DNA from: Lineus longissimus
Taxonomy: Eukaryota; Nemertea; Pilidiophora; Heteronemertea; Lineidae
NCBI RefSeq assembly: GCF_910592395.1
Contig: NC_088319.1
Location: 15,808,001 to 15,872,000, forward strand
DNA: 64,000 bases
Direction of reading: 5' to 3'
The translations under genes were made by a program, and so were the position numbers. Of this stretch, positions 1 to 12,500 are shown one piece after another. The notes beneath the pieces are model-generated. The model saw only the letters and a list, made by a program, of their open reading frames with translations, was not told where the DNA came from and searched no databases. Each line of letters opens with the position of its first letter. Within the stretch, counting starts at the first letter, position 1.

Positions 1-437
1 CCTTTTATGAATGCGTACTTTATGCAGATTTTTAAATCCCCATGAAATATGAAATGTTTAAAAAACTTTATAAAATGCCGACTCCAAGTCCAGGTCCCAT
101 GCCAATCAATAGTATTCTATACTCCATAGTCCATTCGGTAAATGGTCTTTACCTAAAACGAGCACGTACAACCTGCAGGACAGACAGATCAGATATGAAA
201 CCCACATTAATCATGAGGTATCCTATTGAGCAAAGAATTGAGTAAGAACTACAAAAGTCTCTTTTGGGTTTACAGGTAGGATGGACAGCTTTAGAGGAAA
301 CACATCTCACAAAAAAACTCAGTGAAAGCAAATTAGTGGATGAGATTTCAATCTGAGGCCAATTCTTTGTGAGCCACTCGTGGTCATAGACCATACATGC
401 AGTCCAAGGAACTTGTAGGATGAACTACCAGACATAC
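1..437. other. Intron of the chloride channel gene
   Basis: Follows the donor of exon 23. No exon, repeat or RNA gene was recognised here; several out-of-frame open stretches look like chance. Confidence 0.6.
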
Positions 438-524
438 CTCTTTCAAAGCGACGACTCCCACCAGTCTACCGGTGTTGGTTACGTAGGCATGATTCAGGCT
501 GAGCAAGGCAAATAAGGAATGCAC
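438..524 (-). CDS. CLCN2: ClC-2-like exon 23 (CBS2, last exon in window)
   Basis: Encodes [20 protein letters not shown] then LVGVVALKE, followed by a GTATGT donor. The next residues in the family (LRKAIE-like) are not found in bases 1-437, so the terminal exon lies outside. Confidence 0.95.
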
Positions 525-3500
525 CTGGAACAAGAGAGTTTGATCATCACAATTACTGGTGCTATTTTCTTGTCAAGTTTCGATCTGAGGGGACACTTCT
601 GCCCCAAACTATTCTTTCCCACCAACTTCTCCTGTAACTCAAGATGGGCAAGAAGGATTTACGAATACACTTGGATCACATTTATCGGTCGTCTCCCTAT
701 GATTACCTTGAATAACGAGGTGCGCTCCACCAGTTGGAAGGGTGCTGGATCAATCTGACACATGTCGAAGTTGACAGTCTGCCGAAGCTGCTGCTGCTCC
801 CATCTTGTTTGCTGGAAATTTAGAATTGAATAGTAACAGATTTGGGCGATGTCATCTCTCTATTAAGAACAGGACTGGTCAGTCCCAAGTGTGCTAAATA
901 GAAAGGCTCTACTGTATATTGGTGGCTTAGAATGGCAGTTGGATTTTCTCTGGTCACTAGGCTTCAAACTGCTTTCTCAGTTCATTGTCGTGTGAACAAA
1001 TAACCTAGCTAGTTCCATAATCAAACACTTCGAATGTGGGACCAGCTGGAGAGAATGTTGTAGTTGGTACCTACGTCTTCTGGCGTCATATCCACTACCC
1101 TGGGAGGAGGCTGAAAAGAAGAAGAATCTTGTTGAAGACATGTCAGGTGGGTCAATATACATTTGAAATTTGAACACCAGTACCTGAATATTGAACTCAG
1201 AAAGAACATTGAGGTACTCACCAGTTTGAGCTTTCTCTTGATTCTTGGTGATCCTTCCTGAAAAAGAAATGAACCAGTTATGAAATTAGTCTCATCTTAA
1301 AATGCGATATTATCACATTAGCAACCTGAGGTAAGATAGCACAAAGAAATTCGATCTTACCCCCGATCCAATAGTATCGTCATTTGATACTGAGAGCGTG
1401 GCGAACCTCCCTGAAGAGAAAGTGGAAAGAAGACATTTATAATTGAGTTGCAAATCAATTCGATTTCAATTTCTAACCAATCAAACAAAAAACTTCTGCA
1501 AAAGTGTTATACAAAAGCTATACAAGTAATGTTCTACAACAGTGAATAGCTAGTCTAGGCTATTCGTGAAATCCACAAAAATGAAAAGTCCCTAAAATCT
1601 ATCAGTTTACAGTATACATGTAACCTACTTTCTGATGGTGGACTACCCTCTGGGCTGCGGGTCTGCGGTGTGCTGGCCGGACTCTTCTTCAGAATGGACT
1701 TCTTGGGAACCTTGGAGAGCAGCTCATGAGCGCTGCTTATGCTGTGGACCGTGTCGTAATTGCTCGACTCGATACTGCTCACAGAGGGCGCACTCTGAAT
1801 TTTAACAAAATCGAAATCAACATTTTTGGGATTTTTCATTTGGATTTTTTTTCTGTTGAAGCCATTAGATGATGGTACTGCAGGGGTGACCATCAGTCTT
1901 CCACCATTTAGCATGTTGGGTTACAGGAAATCATGTTAGTGACCAAACCATCACCATCAGTTTAGACTTTGAGGTTGACATAGAGATCAACATCAACAGG
2001 TTGACATCAACGTGGAGAAATGGAAGCAGTCGACACTGTGTATAGCTTCTTCAAAAGTTTATATCAAATAAGACCCATATTAAGTTAATTTACCACACAC
2101 AGTATAGGTTGAGAGACAAATAGTGTTAAGTATCATACAAATACACCCCACAAGGAAGCCATGCAAGTAAAACGTAAATTTCATAAAAGTCTCAAGCAAA
2201 CATGCAGCATCTGAAACTAATCAGATTACGGATTATTCATGTCATCCCACATTGAGCCATCAAGGGTTAACATTCATAAACTGATCTGCTCATCCGAGTA
2301 GTGTGAATTTCATCCCTTGAAGTTTCAAGATGTGTCACCCATGCAAATACAAAATTTTCGAATAAATCAATCACATGGCCGAATGAAACGCGACAATATT
2401 TCTCACTGACAAACTTTATTCAACAAACGAAACCAAACTGTTACCAAAGAAACCAGTTATAAGCAGATTTTGACAGGATTATTTAACAAAGAATATGCAA
2501 CACAGAAAAGAAAACTAAATGTATTTGCACGATTAGTCACACACAAAAGACACTCAGGATTCAAAAAGCAATTAGTCGTACGCACTCCCACGCTACTGTG
2601 ACTACGGTATTTGAAATCCCTCGGAAAAAATGCTGATAAGTGCGATCGACTAGCCGTGGGGGGTGTGGTGGGCGTCTCGTTGGCGGGGGTGATCATGAGC
2701 GTTGGTACGGAGCGTGATTTGATCAAGGCCTGTTGCGGAGCTTGCAGGTTCGGGGGTATGTCAGGCTAATAGCGTGAATGGAAGAAGGAATTAAGCGTAA
2801 GAATCGAGAAATATCGTTCGTGTACAAGATGAAAATGTCAGTTTTTTGTTTGACCTGAAACAAAAACTGGAGATGGAAGATGTCCTTTCCGTCACAACAA
2901 GCAGGTAAAAGACAAAAGTTTTCTCGATGATATGAATATCTGAAGGAACTAGACCCAGTCTCGCCACCTTTTATTTATCATAAGAATGTACCCAGTTTCC
3001 CTCCAAGTCAGAATCGGCAATATACACAGCTTGCTGTATCCATTGCATTCAAGCTTCATGCCCTGGTGTGTACTGGTAGTTACTGCTGATAATACAAGAA
3101 GGAGGTGGACTGTTTCCAAGACAGTCACAGCCTTTTCAAAATCTCATTTATGTAACTGAAAATTCTATCAGTGAATGGTGTGGTGGTTCAAATCAACACT
3201 TTGGTTATGGGCCATGGCAAATAGGATGATAGACTCGTTGGAATCCACTGTGGCTGGTCGAAGTGGAGGGGCAAGGGTATTGTTGGACGGTTGAAAGGAC
3301 CTCTTCTCCCTTCAATTTCAACCATTCACAGAGGATTCCAGCAAATCTATCGTCTGGTCCTGGCAGCCAAAACCGGTATCTTACATTGAATCACCGCACT
3401 GGTGAAGTAGACTGATAGAACATCCACGGAATTGTAAAGGCAAACAGACTTTTTACAATGGTCTGAGGCAATATTTTCACAGCAGTAAGGAACCTGTCAC

Positions 3501-6500
3501 ACAGATATAAAGATTTCCACAGTTCACTACCTGGCGCCGAAGTGCTTCTGGGTACAAGGTTGGATAATCCAAGATAATTCCTTCGACGGATGCTGCTCGA
3601 ATATACTTCGGTCTGGGTGATTGCTTCAGGTAAAACATATGAGTTTATCACTATTTGACATGATAGGAATGACTAAATTTTCATCTTAGACTAGCAAATG
3701 TGACGGTTTAAGCAACTCAAGTAAACACAAGTGAGAAATCCTAAAACAAGGCAAAGGATGAGGCAAAGAAAACAAAAGGTTGAGTCTGTATCACACTCTA
3801 TTCAAAGCTATAGGAGGTCTTCTTTTAGGCTTACAGAACTCAATGCAAAAAGTGATATGTTATTCGCAAAAATGAAATATGCCAGCAAAATTATACTGTT
3901 TACAGTACTAAAGGAAGTGCAATCTAAACTGAAGCATAAGGACTGGACAAAGTTAGGGAGTGCCAATGTTTAGTGTTAGTGTGTAACGAAGGTATTGCTT
4001 CCAAGAATTCAGTTGTTTCAGATTGAGAATGTAACTCTAAATCATCTTGATTACAACAAGGCAACCATATCATCGCAGTGAAAAACTGACAAAAATCATA
4101 TTTCATTGTTTAATTAGAGGTGTTTTAGAATAGAAATTGATACCTCACTGTCAGTATTGGTTCTATTACCAGATACCGCTCAAGTGGAGATGATATTTTA
4201 ACCAAAACCTCAGCTGCAGCCTCGGTTTTGGGCGAAATTTTAGCTCCACCCTTGCACTGTTTGGTTAGACAATCAATACCTCCAGTTCAGTATCCTTTAG
4301 TCAATATATTCTGCAGAGAAAAACTTATTGGAAACATCAAAAGCCAACGCCTATGAGAAAAACGAAGACCTAAAATGCAATTAGTGCAAAAGGATGTGAA
4401 CAACTCCATTTACCACACATATCGTTGGAATAATCGCCTGAAAATGCAGTCAGGCATGAGAAATTTGCGAAAATGTTTCACCTTTTAACACTTAAACAAA
4501 TCAGACACATTGAAACTCATTTACATCACATACTCTGCAGGTGTTCCAATTCCAGCATAATTTCAATACATCTAGATTCAAATTATACCAAAACTAGTCT
4601 CATCTGCATGTACTTATTCATGCAGCCTCATGCCATTCTATTAATCTGTCTAAATTCAGCACCGATACTTCAATTCCCTAGAAAATGGCACTGCATACAG
4701 GCTCAAATGACTGGGAAAAGTAATACAAATCATGAGTACTAGTTACAGGTTACCCCTATTGGGTCGTACCCATTCATTTGTGGCCAGGCCATGAGCGCTA
4801 CTGGTTAAAGAGTTGTACATCTACTGCAGTTAAAAATCAATATGGTTTGTATTGAACCATCTGGATCTAACACCTGAAAACACCGATTATTTTGAAAACA
4901 AATTTCTCCACACTCACCTGGATAGAGCGCATCAGTTCAGCCTCCTCAAATGGCTTATCGACCGGGGCAGCCTCCGAGTGGATGTCATCCCCGACATCAT
5001 ATATCCGCTGTCCCTGACTGGTCTGTGAAACATCTAGACGCCGCCGATCATGGCCAAGGTGTTCTTCAAGGAGACGCACAAGTTCCGCGCGCTGGACTGA
5101 TCCAAGCAGAATCATCGACTCTGAATTACAGAATTAGAAATAATCAAGTCAGCAGTATGTAGCATGATACCCCCAAGAGGGACCTTAGCCTAACTCCGGA
5201 GCAGATAATCTTGGTGTTATGACATCTCAAAAGACTGGGGAGATCCAGCTGATAGTAAGCTACATAATAATGTCAACCTGGGACTCCAGCCTCCCAACCC
5301 GAGTGATCTTAAACAAGGCTTTGTCCCAAAAATCTACTGCTGACAAAGAGTGGCAAACCAGAAGATATTCCGACTTTGTGGCTCTCAAGAATTCCAAATA
5401 TGATGGCACTATTTGGGAAAACACTACAGGATAGCTCGTTTCATAATTTAGCTTCAAACCTGTTTCAATAGAGAACTGGTGCAGGAACACGTACGTCTAT
5501 CAGTGCAACAGGGTATAGCTTTAAAGGTATGAGTAACTGATTCAAATGACTTACTAGCTGAATCAACCAATGGGAAAGCCCTGACGTTGGTGTACCGCAA
5601 CAAATTCTGAATGTGGAGATACGTCGAAGCGTAGCTCACATATTTGACATCTCGAACCATGATGTCCTCAACAAATATATTGTACGCACTGAAAATAATG
5701 GAAACGTGACATGATAACATATACAGTAGAACCTCTCTATTAAGGACACCCTTGGCACTGTACTGTGCTTAATAACAGAGAGGTGTCTTGACCAGAATGA
5801 TCAAAATGAATGGAACCAATTTGACCGCATAAGTCAGCCCTTATCTCCCCAACAATGGTGCTCATCTGGAGAGAGGTGGATTATACTGGTGGTCACGACA
5901 GCCAGATTTATCAGAGACATAGGCCTGGTTCTGTAGTATAGACCTAAAATGAGAATCATACGCCAAGAAGAGGAAGTACTGGTGCTCAGGAAGTGCATAC
6001 TCACTTGCTTGCCCCACCTTTCGTCACGATATCCGGCAGGAATGGAAGTTTCTTGATTTGTATGATGCTGTCGTAGATGGATGGCTGGAGGGTGTGGGCT
6101 ATAGCATTGCTGATCAGAACGGCAATCTGGAGGAGAATGATAAGATGACACGATCTTCCAGAGCCTTCCTCTACTCACTCACCCTCTATAGTGAGAAATT
6201 CCGCAACATACTTTTGCTGACTCCTTTGGGCATTGTGTCACTGTACTGCCATCCTCTCTTGCAAAGACTTGCGATGATATTTTAGCCAGGGGTGGTTTAC
6301 ATGCACGCCAAAAACCTTATGGCATTGAATGGAACTTACCACTGCTGGAAGAATATGACTGATCTGTCCTGTTAATTCAAACACGATTACAGACGTCGAG
6401 ATGGTATGGGTGACGCTCCCTGATAACGCCGCAGCCCCAACCACTGCATAGCCACCAGGCATCACTAACGATATCTTGTCACCCGTCTGTATACCCTTAG

Positions 6501-9500
6501 GGAACCAAGCCGCCATACATTCGCCGGTCAAACGACCAAATGCAGCACCTAGAAATGTCAATTGAAACTTGCTCTCAAACTAGATCACTGGGTCTACACC
6601 GAAGGACATTTGAATCATATGAGAATGGCTGAAAACTCTACTATCAAAGATATCAATATTGTCAGCTTAGCTACCAAAGACCTGGTTTTCTGCAAATTTT
6701 AAAAATCTATCAGAAATTAGTTCATCAAACACTGATAAACAAATGAAGTTTCTCACCAGTTGTGAAAACAGGAATAAACAGTCCCGTCGGTATGGGTAAC
6801 GTGTTAGCCAAGGCGGACGCCCAGAACTGATGAATGATAAACAGCGTCAAAGTGACGAATATATGGCTGTGTTCTGGGGACCAATAACGTATGATTTCCC
6901 TCTCGCCTAACGTCATCATTTTGGTGTCGGCGCCGATCCATGTGAAGTTGCTGAATAGCATGTCTATTGCTCTGTGATATGTCAGCTGAAACAAGGAACA
7001 GTTCTTCATTGACTAGATGTCGAATGATATGAGACTATTTAAAAGTGATCAGAATGGAAATGACCTCGAGCTTATGACTATAGTCACCCTTTATGATGTT
7101 TACTGTATAAGTTCTAAAACATGGCAAACTTTGATTTCACTCACCTCACCACCCATGAACTGTCCTAGACCAAGCGGAAAGGTCAGGGATGTTATCAGGA
7201 ATGTGACAAGTGTTGGGTAGAGGAAACGACTGAAAGAGAAGGCAATTATCAGACAAGTGTTTCATCTGACTTCAAAGTCAAAGCTAGAGTATTTCTCACC
7301 ATAAAGTGAACTTATCTCTTCTCTAGGTTGTAACTTTGAACGGAAATCACAATGAAACACAATGAAACCTCTTCCCATGTGACACAGCAATGATTAGGAT
7401 GGGCTTTTTTGGGGGGGAGGCTCGGCTAATGCTAAACTAGGCCTATCATTGAAGTAATAGGAAGTATTTGAGATCTTACTTCAGGAGTCAAAGCTAAACC
7501 GAATGGAAGAATCCCGGTCTGACTTACTTTTTTTGTAAGAAGGCGGACATTCTCTTGTGCTTTCTGTTGAAGTAGATAATGCGTCTGTGAAGGTAAACAT
7601 AGAGAGCACCACCTAGGCCGCACACAATGCTGGAATAGAAGACGTTTACAAATCGATGACAACTGTAACTCTTGGAAGAGTGGTTTATCTGGCTTTTCAA
7701 AATTATCTAGTGGACTTGCTTGAATTAGTATCAGCTGGAACTTGCCCCAAACATTTTGAATTATGACTCAAACTAAGCAAGGATACATATGACAGAACAC
7801 ATTGGATTCAGAACTGATTCCAAATGGCTGTTTCTTTCATTCCTGATAATGTATTAGAGATGCAGAGACCTTCTATTACCAGTGTCAACTTTCTATAGAA
7901 ATAATGATTTCTATTTTTTTCTTACCCAATAAATGCAAAAGCCAGCAGCTCAACTGGATCAAATGGGAACTCATGCCGTAGATGAGTTTTGAATAAGGCA
8001 GCAATCGTAGCTGAAATAAGTTAAGTAAATGACAATGCGGCTTTAGTGCTCTCACAGATCAATATCAATATCAACAGATGTCAAATGAACATATGTGACC
8101 CACCACGACAAAATGAGTCGCATGTCGCACAGAAGATGAGCCTAAAATGACACCAGGACATAATAGAAGAAATTGATATGCTCCGATTTTACAAAAGGCA
8201 GACAATGGTGAAATGAACAACCAGTCTGTCTCAACCTGTCAAGCTCAGAGCGACATGCGACCTGTTTTGTCATGGCGGGTCACATATGAGAATTGCAATA
8301 CCAGCGGACAAAGTCACATATTGCTATTCAGTCAGGCTAACTTCTCACAATCGGGAAATTTGATAGCAATTGGGAGAACATGAGCAAATTACTGAGAGTA
8401 AGAGCAACAAAAAACCGAAATGCTCTTTGGTCAAAATGAGTCACCGGACAACTCAGACACAAGAAATTTTCTCTAGCTTTGTCTGTCTCATTTGATTTAG
8501 ATGCATTGTGTGCTATTGAAGATCATTAGCTTTGTGTGTAAAGTCAACATTACCTTCATCCGAGAACCAAATCGCGAGAAGACGGAATGTGATGGCACCA
8601 CAGACAGCTGAGTAGAAGCCCCGCCAATAGTTATGGACGGCAAAATAGGAAGCTGTGACCTCGATGCTGAATAATACACCTGAAAGAATTCAAACAGAAC
8701 ATTCTGAGATACCCGACAACATTTTTTCTCAATCTGGATCTGCTCTACATGCCCTTTACCTCAATTTCAGTGAAAGGCCTTGAAACGATGTTGGATGGCC
8801 TCATGGTAGCCCTAGGACCTCCCTTGGGAATCTGCACAACATTCGTTTTGGTGGTTAGTTGTCGCTAAACCAAGTATATCGCAGCCAAATCAACTACTTT
8901 CCCAACAGGAAAACGATAAAGATGAGTACTGACCCCCAATTGGTGCAGCAAATGTGCAGGCCACACCCACTGCACACGCTGCAGCCAACATCTCGTGGTT
9001 CCGAGACTCATTTTCGAATATACCATGGAAGGATGTGATCATCTTACTAAGCAGTGTCGCAACGATACTGGCGACATGCACAAATGGACCCTGAAAAGAA
9101 AGCAAGTTTCGATATTGGGGATAAACGCGATAACACAATGATGTTCAATGTAACGTGAGTCACCACCAGCTATTGTACACAATCTCTACATTACACAAGT
9201 TGATCTGTGATACTCCTAATCCGTGATAATCCATGGTTCTCAACCCCCTGTCCCCAAACACCTTTCATACATAATGTTGACACTGTATCTGGCCAATGTA
9301 CCAGGGGTCGTGTTAGTTTTTACAAAGATTATGCTCCGTAACGGCAAATCGACCTACCTCTTTTCCTATAGGCAAACTACTTCCCAACGACGTACACAGA
9401 CCAACCATTTTTGCTATCAACGTTTTAAATGTGAGGTATTCTTTTAAGACGACACCACGCATGATCGTTTTCATCTCAGGGATACCAGAACCTGAATACA

Positions 9501-12500
9501 AAAGACACAGAATCAAAAAATGTTTCTGTGAAATCATGATTTTTATAAGATACTAATCTTTGCCAAATGAATCTTACCCACATTACTTGAAACCCAGAAC
9601 TAAACTGTAAGCTGGGAATTTTGGACTTGTTGGGATGGATGTGTCTGACCTACCTATAGCATTGGGTGCAACTAAATGAACAAAGCCAGTCGAGAAGATA
9701 ACGAACACGACAGGAAAGATGACCCAGGCAAAGTATTGTAGGACTGCCGATAATTCTAACTCTCTGTATAGCCAGATATGAGCTGAAAGAAATACAAATG
9801 AGGTATTTCATGGTTGTGGTTACGACTATTTTACTGAATGAACAGAAGAAACAATTTCGTGATTGAAGACAGGACCAACCCTGATCCCATAAATGAGACT
9901 ATTCAACTGTCTGTCTCGAAAGTTACATAAAAAATATCACTAATCGTTTGATTGGATTCATGTAATTGGATTTATGACCATCCCAAACTACGACTTGTCC
10001 ATGTTTATAAGGCAGCTATTGTGTAAGAGCCTAATGTTATGTATGTATCATAGTCGATACTCCAAATCACATACTATACATGTACACTCAGAATCCTCAT
10101 ACCAATACTTTACAGTAACCAGACCAAAGATCAATAGTTTTCATTAAGCCCGTTCAAAAACACAGCTGGAATGAAAACATTTACGTCTGCTGAGTAAGAA
10201 TTCATCAATTGTTTAGACGCAGGGGTTTGTTCCGGTTACAGTGTCTTATACAAGAGTGGAACTTGCTTGCCAAATGCCTCATCACACTTTGCTTGAACTC
10301 TTGGAAAAACTCAACGAAAAGAATTTTATCAAGTCAGAATTTGACACCTTGTGACCGGTTTGTCTAGGGTTATGAAAATCCAGTACATGGGTTATACATA
10401 CCTATTTGACACTTTTGAATGATGAAGTCCATAATGAAGCTGAGCAAAGCCATGATGATGCCAAGGAATGTGAGAAAAATCCAATCTTCTCCTATCTTTG
10501 TGAAAAGAGCATTCCGGGCATATATCAGCCAACCTGGAAAATGACATGAATTCAATTCAACATGCTCAATATTGAAAAATGCTGAAAATATGTCATAAAA
10601 CGAATGAAGTTACAAAAGGAAATCGAAGGGAAAACGCCTTAAAGTGAAAATAGAAAAATATTTCAGTAAGAAAAGACTGAATCATAAAGGAAAATTAGAA
10701 GACGTTTCAATTGAGAATTCCTTTACCTGAGATTTATACTTCAGGACAAAGTCAACAGAAAAACTTGTTTGAAGCTTTGTGGTAGGGATGTTTAAAATCA
10801 AAACTATAAAGCGTCAAAGATAAGAATAGCAGCAGCTATTCATGTGGGGTATTTTGAAAGGAAAAAACTCCGTGGAGTCATGCAAGTTATACAACATTAA
10901 CAACTTGACCATGCAAGCTACAGAACTTGGTGTTTCACTGATTATGATTGCCTGTAAAACACATGCGCGTGATTATGAATGAGGACTGACAAAGTATGAG
11001 AATAAAAACAGTGAGAAATAATGTGCAAAACAATTTTTACGCTAAAGTGAAACAATCAGCATAGCATAATTTTTAAAAAATCAATCACGAAATGCAACAA
11101 TAGGCCGTAAGTTTGAAAGGGAATGTCACAACAGCATGAAAAACACCCAAAAACTTGCCGACGTACCTCCAAAATATCTACACCATTCTGTAAAAGGGGA
11201 TTAATTCTTTTCAAAATAAGTTTCAAAGAGTTCAAGACAACAGTCATTTTGATATATATCCGCCACTTTGAGTTGAATGACATCAGGAGGTGCATCATGT
11301 AAAATGACGCACTTTAATTTCCGAGGAAGCACATTTTAACATTTTAAAAAGTTGGATTATAATATATACACCGTAAATTGGCCAGGTCACACCTGTTCCT
11401 GTTAATATGCACCCAGTTCATTCTTCCTCTGCATACACTGAATGTAGATTATCCTATCTCTAACCAGGCACACAGTGTGATGCAGATGTAGACCAATGTT
11501 TGAAATTAACATCAGCGCTTGCGACCCCGTCAGATCATGATAACTTACGTTTTGTTTTTACACAACATGCCGGACATCTTGGCCGCCAAGAACATGGGAA
11601 AAAATAACCAAACTTTTTTCTTTCTTCTTGCAGTTCTTTCTTCTTGATGTCGATTTTGGCCGCCTCTTGTCGCGCATATTCACCAAGTTCCTTGGTGTAG
11701 CGACCGTACATCTGGAAGATGGAAGTTTGTTTTATAGTATTCATGAACAGCCAGGTCAGCTTCACACTGACAGAGGCAAAGGAGACTGCAAGCTCGTAGA
11801 GGACGACTCGAGTTAGGAGAAGCGTCCATGGTACATTTGTAGAAACCTCCAACAGCTCACTTTATCAAAGGACGCCTGTGACAGCCTATGATGATGCGTC
11901 AAGAGTATGTACCCAGTAAATACATCATTGATGTCGGTGATCAACTTTCACTTTCAGTACCTTTTGATATCAGAGGTCGCGTTATTGAGACACATATACT
12001 TTCCTTGTAAATTTTTTCAAGAAAGGCTAAGACATTGGAAAATCCGAGGAACAACATGAACAAGACAAAGCGAATCATCATAAGAACTCAACACTGGTGT
12101 CAAATGATATCTTCCTACATCGCATACTTACCACGGTGCTGGTGTAGTCATGATGGATTCCCTTCCGATGGGGGTAGGGAGACTTTTTAAACTTCGCCTC
12201 CACTTTGATGTGTTTAGGGTTTATAGGGTTGATTACGATGACTTCTACATGTTCTATGGGATTCATGATTGGGAGTTTTTGTTGAGTCAAAATTTGAATT
12301 TGTATTCTTTTAAACTAAATACCCGTTCTAAACAATGTATTCAAGTCAGTTTTTCTCAATGAAAATGGGATGTTATAAACAAATATGAGTGACACTAACA
12401 AGATCAAGTACGTCCTCTTTTGTCCTTCAAAACGTCGGAATAAAAATATGTTGTTGTTTGTTTAGTACACAGGCCCTCTTCCCACCAATATTTCAAGCAA

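Noticed and set aside
10370-10402. Longer exon 3 of the channel reading through [10 protein letters not shown]
   Set aside because: A consensus GTATGT donor ends the exon at 10402, and the next exon continues the family sequence in frame.
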